Positions 54,440 to 63,905 of a stretch of DNA of 64,000 nucleotides are shown here, piece after piece. Made by a program: the position numbers and the translations under genes. Positions within the stretch are counted from its first letter, which is position 1, and each line of letters opens with the position of its first letter. The notes beneath the pieces were generated by a model. The model made no database searches, was not told the DNA's origin, and saw nothing but the letters and a program-made list of their open reading frames with translations. Origin of the DNA: Agromyces laixinhei (GTDB lineage: Bacteria; Actinomycetota; Actinomycetes; Actinomycetales; Microbacteriaceae); contig NZ_CP040872.1 of the NCBI RefSeq assembly GCF_006337065.1, forward strand, positions 1,364,001 to 1,428,000, given 5' to 3'.

Positions 54440-54509
54440 CGTCGGAGGACGCGTGTTCGGTCGGAGGCAACGGATCCGCATCCTCCGACCGAACAAGCAT
54501 CCTCCCACG
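54440..54509. repeat. 70-bp quadripartite palindromic element, copy B
   Basis: Same length, octamer spacing (19) and symmetric plan as copy A. Its inner stem is 14 perfect pairs (TGTTCGGTCGGAGG with its complement). Where it differs from copy A (TCTCG against TGTTCG) the opposite arm has changed to match, so the pairing is kept. It lies downstream of recR. Confidence 0.85.
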
Positions 54510-54594
54510 CGAGCCGGCGGCGGGGCGGCGGCAAGCGCGGCCGACGGCGGGCCGGTCGCTTGACGCTCTGCGCGAGCGACGTTAGAACGGAGTC

Positions 54595-54954
54595 ATGGCG
54601 AGCAACGGTGCGAAGTGGGTCGCGGGGTACGTCGCGGCGTGGAAGTCCAACGATCCCGGGCAGATCGGAGCGTTGTTCACCGACGACGCACGATATCTCA
54701 CGAGCCCCGATTCCGAGCCGCGGGTCGGTCGAGACGCGATCGTCGCGGGCTGGCTCGACGACCTCGACGAGCCCGGCTCATGGGCGTTCGACTGGCACAT
54801 CGTGCATGAAGACGATGGCTTCGTCGTGATCGAGGGGCGCACCGAGTATCCGGCCGACCGCGACTTCCTGAACCTCTGGATCGTGCGTCTCGCCGACGAC
54901 GGCCGGGCGACCGAGTACACCGAGTGGTACATGCCGAGGCCGCACGAGGGCTGA
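54595..54954 (+). CDS. NTF2-like (SnoaL/DUF4440-type) small protein
   Basis: 119-residue single-domain protein of the NTF2 fold: an N-terminal helix pair (WVAGYVAAWKSNDPGQIGALFTDDARYLTSP) and beta strands ending YTEWYMPRP. Members are diverse, from isomerases to ligand-binding proteins without activity, so no function is assigned. GGAG lies just before the ATG. Confidence 0.8.
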   Translation: MASNGAKWVAGYVAAWKSNDPGQIGALFTDDARYLTSPDSEPRVGRDAIVAGWLDDLDEPGSWAFDWHIVHEDDGFVVIEGRTEYPADRDFLNLWIVRLADDGRATEYTEWYMPRPHEG

Positions 54955-54959
54955 CCCCG

Positions 54960-55454
54960 TCAGCGCAGCACTTCGACGAGCACGACCCACGCCAGGGTGA
55001 GCGCAGAGATGATGCTGAGCATCGCTCCGACCGCCATGGCGATCAGGCCCGCCTCGACCGCGCCCGCCAACACGAGGACGGCGCCGATCAGGAACCCGGC
55101 GATCGGAAGCACCCCCAAGAAGCCCTTCGCGATGCGGTCCCGCGTCGGAATGTCGTCTTCCCTGGCCACCACGATGATCACGTGCCACTGGAACACGCCC
55201 GCCAGCACCGCGGCGACGAGCACTTCGATGCCGTAGGCGGCGACGGGTTGCCCGGGAACGAGGCCGAAGGCGCTGGCCACGATGGCGAGCACGAGTGCGG
55301 CGATCGACGACGCCGCACGCGCCGGCAGCGTCGCCGAGGTCATGATCACGGAGATGTTCACCGACATCGCCACGATCAGGAGTCCGGCCAGCGCGGCCGT
55401 CGCGCCGACCATCGCAACGTTGAACTCGGACCACACGTCAAGCGCATCGGACAT
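54960..55454 (-). CDS. Small four-helix membrane protein, unknown function
   Basis: 164 residues with four hydrophobic segments (about 15-35, 46-68, 73-97 and 112-158, the last probably two helices). A short charged loop, REDDIPTRDRIAKG, lies between helices 3 and 4. No enzyme motif. It converges with the NTF2-like gene and is divergent from lysC. Confidence 0.72.
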   Translation of the reverse strand: MSDALDVWSEFNVAMVGATAALAGLLIVAMSVNISVIMTSATLPARAASSIAALVLAIVASAFGLVPGQPVAAYGIEVLVAAVLAGVFQWHVIIVVAREDDIPTRDRIAKGFLGVLPIAGFLIGAVLVLAGAVEAGLIAMAVGAMLSIISALTLAWVVLVEVLR

Positions 55455-55547
55455 GACCGCATGTTAGCGGCGTAGAGAAGGGGATGCGAGGATGCGCGGC
55501 GGCCTTCACATGGCCGTCACAATGCCGGGCGCACATGTGGGCCGCCG

Positions 55548-55553
55548 TAAGAT
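55548..55553 (+). promoter_or_regulatory. Possible -10 box for lysC
   Basis: TAAGAT is a good -10 match about 50 bases before the GTG start. No clear -35 at 17 bases. The leader then contains a GGGAGTGA ribosome site. Confidence 0.35.
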
Positions 55554-55603
55554 GGTCGACGCCGGGTGGATGTTCCCCGGCCCATCCAATCGGGAGTGAC
55601 CAC

Positions 55604-56878
55604 GTGAGCTTGATCGTGCAGAAGTTCGGCGGATCCTCCGTCGCCGATGCGGAGAGCATCAAGCGGGTCGCCAAGCGCATCGTCGAGGCCCGAAAGGCGG
55701 GCAACGACGTCGTCGTGGCGGTCTCCGCGATGGGCGACTCGACCGACGAACTCCTCGACCTCGCGAACGAGGTCACGCCGATCCCGGCGCCGCGCGAGCT
55801 CGACATGCTGCTCTCGGCGGGCGAGCGGATCTCGATGGCGCTCCTCGCGATGGCGATCAAGAGCATGGGCCACGATGCGCGTTCGTTCACGGGCAGCCAG
55901 GCCGGCATGATCACGGATGCCACGCACGGCGCCGCCCGCATCGTCGACGTCACTCCCGTGCGTCTGCGCGAAGCGCTCGACGACGGCGCGGTCGTCATCG
56001 TTGCGGGCTTCCAGGGCTTCAACCGCGACACCCGTGACATCACGACGCTCGGCCGCGGCGGCAGCGACACGACGGCGGTCGCGCTCGCGGCGGCGCTGGG
56101 GGCCGACGTGTGCGAGATCTACACCGATGTCGACGGTGTGTTCACCTCCGACCCGCGCATCGTGAAGAAGGCGCGCAAGCTCGACCGCATCACCAGCGAG
56201 GAGATGCTCGAGCTCGCGGCATCCGGAGCCAAGGTCCTGCACATCCGAGCCGTGGAATATGCTCGCCGCCACGGCGTGACCCTGCATGTGCGCTCGTCGT
56301 TCAACAACAGCGAGGGGACCGTCGTCTACGACCCCGCGCGCCTTCCCGAAGGAGAAGCTGTGGAAGAGTCCGTCATCGCAGGTGTCGCGGTCGATCTCAC
56401 CGAGGCCAAGATCACGGTCGTCGGCGTGCCCGACAAGCCGGGGGTCGCCGCGAAGATCTTCAAGATCGTCGCAGGCACGGGTGCGAACGTCGACATGATC
56501 GTGCAGAACGTCTCGGCGGCCTCGACCGGTCGCACCGACATCTCGTTCACCCTTCCGAAGTCCGACGGCGAGCGTGCGCTCACGGCGCTCGCGGGCTCGC
56601 AGGAGGCGATCGGCTTCCTCTCGCTGCAATACGACGACCAGATCGGCAAGCTCTCCCTGGTCGGCGCCGCGATGCGTTCGGCCGCTGGGGTCTCTGCGCG
56701 CCTGTTCGAGGCGCTCTACACCGCCGGCATCAACATCGAGATGATCTCGACGAGCGAGATCCGCATCTCCGTCGTGACGCGCGCCGACAGCGTCAACGAC
56801 GCCGCACGTGCTGTGCACTCGGCGTTCGAGCTCGACGGCGACGACGACGCGATCGTGCACGCGGGCACCGGTCGCTGA
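55604..56878 (+). CDS. lysC: Aspartate kinase
   Basis: 424-residue enzyme that phosphorylates aspartate, the first step to lysine, threonine, methionine and diaminopimelate. [11 protein letters not shown] at residues 6-16 is the aspartokinase signature; [30 protein letters not shown] near 150 is the substrate and nucleotide region. Two ACT domains follow from about 270 (feedback site). An internal in-frame start for a separate beta subunit is possible, as in Corynebacterium: GAAGGAGAAGCTGTG lies near 56350. GTG start with GGGAGTGA ribosome site. Confidence 0.95.
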   Translation: MSLIVQKFGGSSVADAESIKRVAKRIVEARKAGNDVVVAVSAMGDSTDELLDLANEVTPIPAPRELDMLLSAGERISMALLAMAIKSMGHDARSFTGSQAGMITDATHGAARIVDVTPVRLREALDDGAVVIVAGFQGFNRDTRDITTLGRGGSDTTAVALAAALGADVCEIYTDVDGVFTSDPRIVKKARKLDRITSEEMLELAASGAKVLHIRAVEYARRHGVTLHVRSSFNNSEGTVVYDPARLPEGEAVEESVIAGVAVDLTEAKITVVGVPDKPGVAAKIFKIVAGTGANVDMIVQNVSAASTGRTDISFTLPKSDGERALTALAGSQEAIGFLSLQYDDQIGKLSLVGAAMRSAAGVSARLFEALYTAGINIEMISTSEIRISVVTRADSVNDAARAVHSAFELDGDDDAIVHAGTGR

Positions 56879-56967
56879 CTCCTCCGCGGCATCGGCCCGC
56901 GACATCCGCCTGCAACACCCGGCCGCGACATCCGGCCGCAACATCCGCCCGCAACATCCGGCCGAAA

Positions 56968-57037
56968 TGTAGGACTTCTCCGCCGTTGTAGGACGCAGTC
57001 GCATCAGGGCGTCCTACAAACGAGGAAATGTCCTACA
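56968..57037. repeat. 70-bp quadripartite palindromic element, copy C
   Basis: TGTAGGAC at 56968 and 56987 (19 apart) and the inverse GTCCTACA at 57011 and 57030 (19 apart). The inner pair forms an 11-bp stem TTGTAGGACGC / GCGTCCTACAA. It directly abuts the tandem array that follows. Confidence 0.88.
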
Positions 57038-58260
<1,223 letters not shown>

Positions 58261-58290
58261 GGAGCGAAGGGCGACGCGAGCGGATGCCTC

Positions 58291-58308
58291 GGGCGCACCG
58301 CCGCCCGC
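58291..58308 (+). terminator. Weak hairpin after asd
   Basis: CGGGCG / CGCCCG stem with a 6-base loop between converging genes, no T tract. Possible terminator. Confidence 0.35.
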
Positions 58309-58335
58309 ACGACGGAGCACGCGGCTCGGTGAACC

Positions 58336-58956
58336 TCAGCTCTCGCGGCCGAGGCGTCGCACTGCGGCGTCCTGATGCGCGAGACGCCGGAGGGCGAGGA
58401 GCACCGGTTCGTACAACGCGGTGCCGAGCACGGTGTACTCGACGGCGGCGTGGGCGTCCGGCGGCATCCGTTCGAGGTCGAAGTCGGCGAGGTCGCGCGC
58501 GGCGGCGCCGTACCGTGCGAGCCGTTCATCGCTGATCGGCAGACCGGCGTCTGCCGCGGCGACGAGCGCGCGCTCGAGCTGGGCGACGGCGGCGAACTCG
58601 GGGTCGTAGACCTGCCCGAGCGCCTCGAGCGCAGCGCGCGCCCGAGGGAACGGATCGACCGCATCGACCGGATCGGCGCCGGCCGGCGGCAGCGCACCGA
58701 CGGCGAGCCCGAGTGCGGCATAGAGATCATCGCCGGGCTCGTCGACGAGCTCGATCACCGCGCGCGCCTGCTGCACGCTCAGACCGACGGGCCCGGTCAG
58801 CGCGCGCACGAGCCGGAGCCGGCGTACGTGGCCCGCGTCGTAGCTGGCCTGCGTGGCCGAGGTCACGGTGCCCGGTTGCAAGAGCCCCTCGCGCAGGTAG
58901 TACTTGACGGTCGCGACCGGCAGACCCGCCTCGGCGGCGAGTGCGGAGATGCGCAT
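58336..58956 (-). CDS. MerR-family transcription regulator
   Basis: 206-residue regulator. The N-terminal MerR helix-turn-helix and wing (MRISALAAEAGLPVATVKYYLREGLLQPG) is followed by a helical effector part of about 130 residues with no Cys pairs, so probably a drug or small-molecule sensor. The start at 58956 was chosen because AAGGAG precedes it; an ATG five codons upstream lies inside the shared promoter. It is divergent from the membrane protein gene at 59040 across a long palindrome. Confidence 0.88.
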   Translation of the reverse strand: MRISALAAEAGLPVATVKYYLREGLLQPGTVTSATQASYDAGHVRRLRLVRALTGPVGLSVQQARAVIELVDEPGDDLYAALGLAVGALPPAGADPVDAVDPFPRARAALEALGQVYDPEFAAVAQLERALVAAADAGLPISDERLARYGAAARDLADFDLERMPPDAHAAVEYTVLGTALYEPVLLALRRLAHQDAAVRRLGRES

Positions 58957-58965
58957 CCCGGCTCC

Positions 58966-58994
58966 TTGCATTAGATAGTGTCACTCTCTAGTAT
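58966..58994 (+). promoter_or_regulatory. Promoter of the MerR-controlled membrane protein gene
   Basis: TTGCAT (58966-58971), a 17-base spacer, and TAGTAT (58989-58994). The palindrome of the MerR protein covers the spacer and -10 box. Confidence 0.65.
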
Positions 58995-59014
58995 TGGAGA
59001 GTACAACTATCTAA
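58971..59014. promoter_or_regulatory. 44-bp MerR operator palindrome
   Basis: Arms of 18 bases (TTAGATAGT-gtca-CTCTC and its inverse with tgta) around TAGTATTG. Outer nine and inner five base pairs match fully. It lies midway between the two divergent genes. Confidence 0.75.
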
Positions 59015-59039
59015 CCATGGACAACCGAAAGGACCGGTC

Positions 59040-59456
59040 ATGCCCGCAGACGACGTCATCCTCGTCGGCATCCTGCTGCTCGCCCTCGTCACGGTCGAGA
59101 GCGGGGGCTACTTCCTCACCCGGGTGGTGCGCGGATCGGTGCCGGCGAATCGCCTCCAGGCGAACTTCTTCCGCGCCGGCCACGCCCACGCCGCCGTACT
59201 GCTCGTGCTCTCGATCGCGATCCTCTCGGTGATCTCGCATGCCGCGCTCGACGGATTCTGGCTCTGGCTCGCGCGGGTCGGTGTCCCGATCGCGGCGATC
59301 CTCATGCCGGCGGGGTTCTTCCTCTCGGTGCTCGGCCGTGATCCCGAGAAGCCGGGGCGGCTCATCGTGCTCCTCTGGCTCGGCGTCGTCTCGCTCACGG
59401 CGGCGCTCGTGACCGCCGGCGTCGGCCTCATCGCGGGCGGCGTCGCGGCACTCTGA
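59040..59456 (+). CDS. Four-helix membrane protein under MerR control
   Basis: 138 residues, hydrophobic helices at about 5-25, 48-68, 77-97 and 108-135. FFRAGHAHAAVLLVLSI between helices 1 and 2 is the most conserved-looking part. Family not recognised. AAAGGACC before the ATG. The single-gene unit ends at a strong terminator, so it is probably the only target of the adjacent MerR regulator apart from the regulator itself. Confidence 0.75.
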   Translation: MPADDVILVGILLLALVTVESGGYFLTRVVRGSVPANRLQANFFRAGHAHAAVLLVLSIAILSVISHAALDGFWLWLARVGVPIAAILMPAGFFLSVLGRDPEKPGRLIVLLWLGVVSLTAALVTAGVGLIAGGVAAL

Positions 59457-59461
59457 GCGAA

Positions 59462-59498
59462 CGGATGCCTCGGGCGCACCTGCCGCCCGAGGCATCCG
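59462..59498 (+). terminator. Terminator built from inverted CGGATGCC octamers
   Basis: A 14-bp perfect stem, CGGATGCCTCGGGC / GCCCGAGGCATCCG, with a 9-base loop. No T tract. The outer part of each arm is the octamer over-represented across the window. Confidence 0.75.
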
Positions 59499-59559
59499 CT
59501 CGCCTGCGCCCGAAGCGGGGCGCGCCCACGCACAGGGTGCGAGTTCGGGCCGAGCGGCG

Positions 59560-59565
59560 TAGCGT
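59560..59565 (+). promoter_or_regulatory. Leaderless -10 box (VOC gene)
   Basis: TAGCGT lies 7 bases before the ATG at 59573. Confidence 0.5.
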
Positions 59566-59572
59566 CAGGCGC

Positions 59573-60019
59573 ATGGCCATTCCCCAGCGCTTCTCGCTCG
59601 TCACGCTCGGCGTCGCCGACGTCGAGGCCGCCACGGCGTTCTACCACCGGCTCGGCTGGCGCGAAGCGCCGTCGTCGGTGTCCGGCGAGGTCGTCTTCTT
59701 CGCCACGCCGGGCGGCGTGCTCGCCCTGTGGGAGACGGCCGAGCTTGCGAAGGATGCGGCGCTCCCGACCATGCACGCGAACGCCCCCGCCTTCCGCGCC
59801 GTCGCCCTCGCGATCAACCTCGATTCGCCCGAAGCGGTCGACGATGCCGTCGGCGACTGGGTGCTCGCGGGCGGCTCGATCTCCAAGGCGGCCGGCCCAA
59901 CCGAGTGGGGCGGGTACAGCGGCTACGTCGCCGACCCCGACGGCAACCTCTGGGAGCTCGCCCACAACCCGTCGTGGCCGCTCGACGAGCGGGGCCTGCC
60001 GATGCTGGGCGGTGCATGA
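59573..60019 (+). CDS. VOC-superfamily protein (glyoxalase/bleomycin-resistance fold)
   Basis: 148-residue protein with two beta-alpha-beta-beta-beta units. FSLVTLGVADVEAATAFYHRLGWRE starts the first and GYSGYVADPDGNLWELAHNPSW ends the second with the conserved Glu. Members bind or modify many small molecules, so the activity is not predicted. The stop codon lies in the first unit of the 21-bp repeat array. Confidence 0.86.
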   Translation: MAIPQRFSLVTLGVADVEAATAFYHRLGWREAPSSVSGEVVFFATPGGVLALWETAELAKDAALPTMHANAPAFRAVALAINLDSPEAVDDAVGDWVLAGGSISKAAGPTEWGGYSGYVADPDGNLWELAHNPSWPLDERGLPMLGGA

Positions 60020-60099
60020 GCGACGCTGGGCGGTGCATGAGCGACGCTGGGCCGCGCATGAGCGACGCTGGTCGGCGCGTGAGCGACGCTGGTCTGGGG
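60004..60099. repeat. 21-bp tandem repeat over the VOC stop codon
   Basis: Four full units (60004, 60025, 60046, 60067) and a partial fifth, each of type GCTGGGCGGTGCATGAGCGAC. The real stop (60017-60019) is the TGA of the first unit. The array ends just before the mqo -10 box. Confidence 0.92.
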
Positions 60100-60115
60100 C
60101 ACCATCCGGGGCATC

Positions 60116-60121
60116 TACACT
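60116..60121 (+). promoter_or_regulatory. Leaderless -10 box (mqo)
   Basis: TACACT lies 7 bases before the GTG at 60129. Confidence 0.5.
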
Positions 60122-60128
60122 GGAATCC

Positions 60129-61607
60129 GTGACTTCAGAGGAAACCGTCGACGTCGTGCTGATCGGCGGGGGCATCATGAGCGCCACGCTCGGCTCCCTG
60201 CTCTCGCGACTCCAACCCGACTGGACGATCCGCGTCTACGAACGCCTCGGCGAGGTTGCACAGGAGTCGTCGAACGCGTGGAACAACGCGGGAACCGGTC
60301 ACGCCGCGCTCTGCGAGCTCAACTACATGCCCGAGCAGCCCGATGGAACCGTCAGCGCGAGCAAAGCCGTCGCGATCAACGAGCAGTTCCAGATCAGCCG
60401 GCAGTACTGGTCGTACCTCGTCGAGCAGGGCGCGCTGCCAGAACCGCAGAACTTCATCAACACCGCGCCGCACATGACGTTCGTCAAGGGCAATGCCAAC
60501 ATCGAGTACCTGAAGAAGCGCGTCGCCGCCCTGCGGGAGCAACCGCTCTTCCCCGACCTCGAGTACACCGAAGACCTCGAGCGCATCGCCGAGTGGACTC
60601 CGCTCCTCGCGAAGAAGCGCAATCCCAAGGCGCGCGTCGCCGCGACCCGCACGGTCGCCGGTACCGACGTCGACTTCGGTGCTCTCACCACGTTCCTCTT
60701 TCGCGACATCGAGACGCGCGGCGCCGAGATCGCCACGAACCACCAGGTCACCCGCCTCAAGCGTCAGAAGAACGGCACGTGGAAGCTCCACCTGCGCCAC
60801 CTCGTCGGCAACACCCCCAAGGTCGTCAACGCGCGCTTCGTCTTCGTTGGTGCGGGCGGCGGCGCGCTGGCCCTGCTGCAGCATTCGGGCATTCCCGAGA
60901 TCAAGGGCTTCGGCGGCTTCCCGATCTCGGGCCAGTTCTTCCGTACGACGAACCCCAAACTCGTCGCACAGCACCACGCGAAGGTCTACGGCAAGGCCGC
61001 GAAGGGTGCGCCGCCGATGTCGGTGCCGCACCTCGACACCCGGGTCGTCGACGGCGAGACCGCGCTGCTCTTCGGGCCATACGCCGGCTTCACGCCGAAG
61101 TTCCTGAAGACCTCGACGTGGTTCGACCTGCCGTTCTCGGTGCGACTGCACAACCTCGGCCCGATGCTGCAGGTCGCGTTCAAGAACTTCGACCTCGTGA
61201 AGTACCTCGTCTCGGAGCTGCTCGCCTCACGCGACAAGAAGCTCGCGGCACTTCGCCAGTTCATGCCCACAGCCAAGAGCGAGGACTGGGAGCTCATCAC
61301 GGCCGGCCAGCGCGTGCAGGTCATGAAGAAAGATCCGGAGAAGGGCGGCGTGCTGCAGTTCGGCACCGAGGTCATCACCGGAGCCGACGGCAGCATCGCG
61401 GGCCTGCTCGGCGCCTCGCCCGGCGCATCGACCGCCGCGCCCATCATGCTCGACGTGCTCGGCCGCTGCTTCCCGGGCCGCATGGCCGAGTGGGAGCCCA
61501 AGCTGCGCGAGATGATGCCGAGCCACGGCACACTGCTCTCAGGCAACGCGGATGCCGCGGCGACGTCGCTGGCCGAGACCGCGAAGGTGCTCGAACTCAC
61601 GGCGTAG
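60129..61607 (+). CDS. mqo: Malate:quinone oxidoreductase
   Basis: 492-residue FAD enzyme on the inner face of the membrane that oxidises malate to oxaloacetate and reduces quinone, part of the citric acid cycle. The FAD motif VVLIGGGIMSATLGSLLSRL near residue 9, NAWNNAGTGHAALCELNY near 50, FVFVGAGGGALALLQHSGI near 238 and the C-terminal SPGASTAAPIMLDVL all match. The GTG start is set by the leaderless -10 box. An 18-bp copy of its stop-codon region is repeated 113 bases downstream. Confidence 0.96.
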   Translation: MTSEETVDVVLIGGGIMSATLGSLLSRLQPDWTIRVYERLGEVAQESSNAWNNAGTGHAALCELNYMPEQPDGTVSASKAVAINEQFQISRQYWSYLVEQGALPEPQNFINTAPHMTFVKGNANIEYLKKRVAALREQPLFPDLEYTEDLERIAEWTPLLAKKRNPKARVAATRTVAGTDVDFGALTTFLFRDIETRGAEIATNHQVTRLKRQKNGTWKLHLRHLVGNTPKVVNARFVFVGAGGGALALLQHSGIPEIKGFGGFPISGQFFRTTNPKLVAQHHAKVYGKAAKGAPPMSVPHLDTRVVDGETALLFGPYAGFTPKFLKTSTWFDLPFSVRLHNLGPMLQVAFKNFDLVKYLVSELLASRDKKLAALRQFMPTAKSEDWELITAGQRVQVMKKDPEKGGVLQFGTEVITGADGSIAGLLGASPGASTAAPIMLDVLGRCFPGRMAEWEPKLREMMPSHGTLLSGNADAAATSLAETAKVLELTA

Positions 61608-61732
61608 CACCCGCGCGTGGGGCGTGTTTGTAGGTCGAAGCTGCCTTTGTAGGGCGCCGCAGCGCCGTTGCGTCCTACATCTCCGCCTGCGTCCTACATT
61701 CCGCCAAGCCGCGTGCGTAGCACCCGCGCGTG
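61602..61732. repeat. 18-bp direct repeats flanking palindromic element D
   Basis: GCGTAGCACCCGCGCGTG occurs at 61602-61619 (containing the mqo stop TAG) and again at 61715-61732. Between them lies the 70-bp element D. Confidence 0.9.
61629..61698. repeat. 70-bp quadripartite palindromic element, copy D
   Basis: TGTAGG at 61629 and 61648 (19 apart) and the inverse CCTACA at 61674 and 61693 (19 apart). Same length and spacing as the other three copies, same TGTAGG core as copy C. Confidence 0.87.
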
Positions 61733-61752
61733 TGCGGCATCCGGCGCGGTGG

Positions 61753-61781
61753 TTGGTATTCTCGGCGAGCTCTGCTACCGT
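61753..61781 (+). promoter_or_regulatory. Promoter of the ABC-F gene
   Basis: TTGGTA (61753-61758), exactly 17 bases, then TACCGT (61776-61781). Transcription should begin near 61788, giving a leader of about 285 bases. Confidence 0.65.
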
Positions 61782-61796
61782 CGTACCCGCTATGAA

Positions 61797-61871
61797 GTGA
61801 GTACACACCCTCGTCCCGCGCCTGAGGCGCCGTTGACATCGGGTGTGCGCACGGTTCGGGTCTCCGGTTGA
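61797..61871 (+). CDS. Possible leader peptide of the ABC-F gene
   Basis: Starting at GTG 61797, a 24-residue frame (VSTHPRPAPEAPLTSG ...) begins about 9 bases after the predicted transcription start. It overlaps a two-codon frame ATG AAG TGA at 61792-61800. Both lie over the leader hairpin. No ribosome site, as for leaderless genes. Translation is not proven. Confidence 0.35.
   Translation: MSTHPRPAPEAPLTSGVRTVRVSG
61804..61847 (+). promoter_or_regulatory. Nested hairpin in the ABC-F leader
   Basis: Outer stem CACACCC (61804-61810) / GGGTGTG (61841-61847) encloses an inner GCGCC-TGA-GGCGC hairpin (61818-61830). It overlaps the possible leader peptide, as in attenuators of antibiotic-induced ABC-F genes. 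The rest of the leader to 62074 is GC-rich with no clear terminator. Confidence 0.4.
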
Positions 61872-62074
61872 TCTGGGCATCGTGCTGTTCGCGACGGCAT
61901 TCGCGCGCACCCGAGCTGCGACGGCAACGCCCGGCGGGATCCTCTCCGCTCCCGGGCGGTCGTCGGCGCCGCGCGCCCGCGTTCCGCCGGCTCGGTGCAT
62001 CGTGCCGCTGCACGCGCGCCGCGGCATCCGTCGACCGCCCGGGGGCTTTCGCACACAGGGCAAAGGCGTACCGC

Positions 62075-63856
62075 ATGACTGTATCCATCACCCATTCCCA
62101 CCATCTCCGTGTCGACGGCCTCTCCGTCTCGTATCCCGATCGACGCGTCTTCACCGACCTCGGTTTCGCGGTCGCACCGGGCCAACGCCTCGGACTGATC
62201 GGCGAGAACGGCGCCGGCAAGTCCACACTGCTCCGGCTCATCGCCGGCGAATTCGAGCGGGCGGATGCCGCGGCATCGCCCGGCTCGAACGCCGAGACCT
62301 CGGGCCGCATCGTGCGGCCGCGGCGCACGTCGCTGCTCGCCCAGGAGCTGCCGTTCGCACCGCAGGAGCGCGTCGGCGAGGTGCTCGAGGCGGCCCTCGC
62401 CGAGGTGCGGGCGATCGAACGCGAACTCGACGCCGCGGCGACCGCGCTCGCGAGTGACGCCGCCGAGCCGAGTGACGCGGGCGACCCGGCGGCCGCCCGA
62501 TACTCCGCCGCGCTCGACGCCGCGGAAGGCGCCGAGGTCTGGAGCGCCGAGGCCCGCCGCGACGAGCTCCTCGAGGGGCTCGGCGTCGGCGATCTCGGCC
62601 TCGACCGGCGCATCGTCGAACTCTCGGGGGGTCAGCGCTCGAGGTTCGCGCTCGCAGCCCTGCTGCTGAGCGCCCCCGACGCGCTGCTCCTCGACGAGCC
62701 GTCGAACCATCTCGATGACGCCGCGGCGGCGTTTCTCGAGGATCGGCTCCGCGCGTGGCGCGGGCCGGTGGTGTTCGCGAGCCACGACCGCGCGTTTCTC
62801 GACCGGGCGGCCACCGGCCTGCTCGACCTCGACCCGGGGCGGGCGGGCGCGCTCGCCCACTCTGCGTCGAGCCACGCCGCATCGACCGCGTCGCGTGATG
62901 ACGCGCTCGCAGCTTCGGGCGGCACCGTCTTCGGCGGCGGGTTCAGCGAATTCCTCGATGTCAAGGCGAAGGAGCGAGTGCGCTGGCGGCGCCAGTACGA
63001 CGACGAGCAGTCGGAGTTGAAACAGCTTCGCAGCGATGTCGGCGGCGCCGCTCGTCGCGTCGCCCATGGCCGAGCGGCCACCGACAACGACAAGTTCATC
63101 CGCCACTTCAAGGGCGAGAACGTCGATCAGGCGGTCTCGCGCCGAGTGCGCAACGCCGAGCTGCGACTCGCGACGCTCGAGCGCGAGCAGGTGGCGAAGC
63201 CGCCGTCGCCCCTGGTGTTCGCCGGCATCCCGTCGGGCTCCCACGCGCTCGAGGAGTCATCCGGTCTGCTCCTGCAGCTGTCGGATGTCGCGGTCGACGG
63301 CCGCCTCGCGATCGAGTCGCTGCAGGTTGCTCCGCTCACGCGGCTGCTCGTGACGGGCGCCAACGGCGCGGGCAAGTCGACGCTCCTGAATGTGCTCGCG
63401 GGGGCGCAGCGCGTCGACGACGGTCTCGTGCACCGGCGCAAGGGGCTGCGCGTGCAGCTGCTCGAGCAGGACGTGCGCTTCGCCGACCTCGCCACCTCAC
63501 CTCGGCGTCTCTACGAGCGGGTGCTCGGCGAGCGGCGTGCCCAGCAGGTGCCGCTCGGCGGCCTCGGGCTCATCGCCCCGCGCGACGAGTCGCGCCCGAT
63601 CGGCGCGCTCTCGGTCGGGCAGCAGCGCCGGCTCGCGCTCGCGCTCGTGATCGCCCGGCCACCGCACGTGTTCCTGCTCGATGAGCCGACGAACCACCTC
63701 TCACTGGCCCTCGCGACCGACCTCGAGGAGGCGCTCGGAACCTACCCCGGTGCCGTCGTCATCGCGAGCCACGATCGCTGGCTCCGTCGCCGGTGGTCGG
63801 GCGACGAACTCGAGCTCGCCGCGGGCAGCAGGGCGCCGGTCGCGGCGCTCCGATGA
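62075..63856 (+). CDS. ABC-F family ATPase
   Basis: 593-residue protein with two ATP-binding cassettes and no membrane domain; the family acts on ribosomes, in translation or antibiotic protection. First cassette: GENGAGKSTLLRL near residue 45, LSGGQRSRFALAALLL, LLLDEPSNHLDD. Second: TGANGAGKSTLLNVL near 430, SVGQQRRLALALVI and LLDEPTNHLS. The linker between them (about residues 275-380) is long and basic, typical of antibiotic-resistance ABC-F proteins. The ATG at 62075 starts just before the first cassette strand. Which drug, if any, cannot be read. Confidence 0.88.
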   Translation: MTVSITHSHHLRVDGLSVSYPDRRVFTDLGFAVAPGQRLGLIGENGAGKSTLLRLIAGEFERADAAASPGSNAETSGRIVRPRRTSLLAQELPFAPQERVGEVLEAALAEVRAIERELDAAATALASDAAEPSDAGDPAAARYSAALDAAEGAEVWSAEARRDELLEGLGVGDLGLDRRIVELSGGQRSRFALAALLLSAPDALLLDEPSNHLDDAAAAFLEDRLRAWRGPVVFASHDRAFLDRAATGLLDLDPGRAGALAHSASSHAASTASRDDALAASGGTVFGGGFSEFLDVKAKERVRWRRQYDDEQSELKQLRSDVGGAARRVAHGRAATDNDKFIRHFKGENVDQAVSRRVRNAELRLATLEREQVAKPPSPLVFAGIPSGSHALEESSGLLLQLSDVAVDGRLAIESLQVAPLTRLLVTGANGAGKSTLLNVLAGAQRVDDGLVHRRKGLRVQLLEQDVRFADLATSPRRLYERVLGERRAQQVPLGGLGLIAPRDESRPIGALSVGQQRRLALALVIARPPHVFLLDEPTNHLSLALATDLEEALGTYPGAVVIASHDRWLRRRWSGDELELAAGSRAPVAALR

Positions 63857-63859
63857 AGC

Positions 63860-63900
63860 GAGCGGATGCCGCGGGGCGCGTGTCGCCGCGGCATCCGCTC
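63860..63900. terminator. Bidirectional terminator with inverted CGGATGCC octamers
   Basis: A 15-bp perfect stem (63860-63874 with 63886-63900) between the converging ABC-F gene and the minus-strand gene at the right edge. Each arm holds the CGGATGCC octamer. Confidence 0.85.
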
Positions 63901-63905
63901 ACTGC

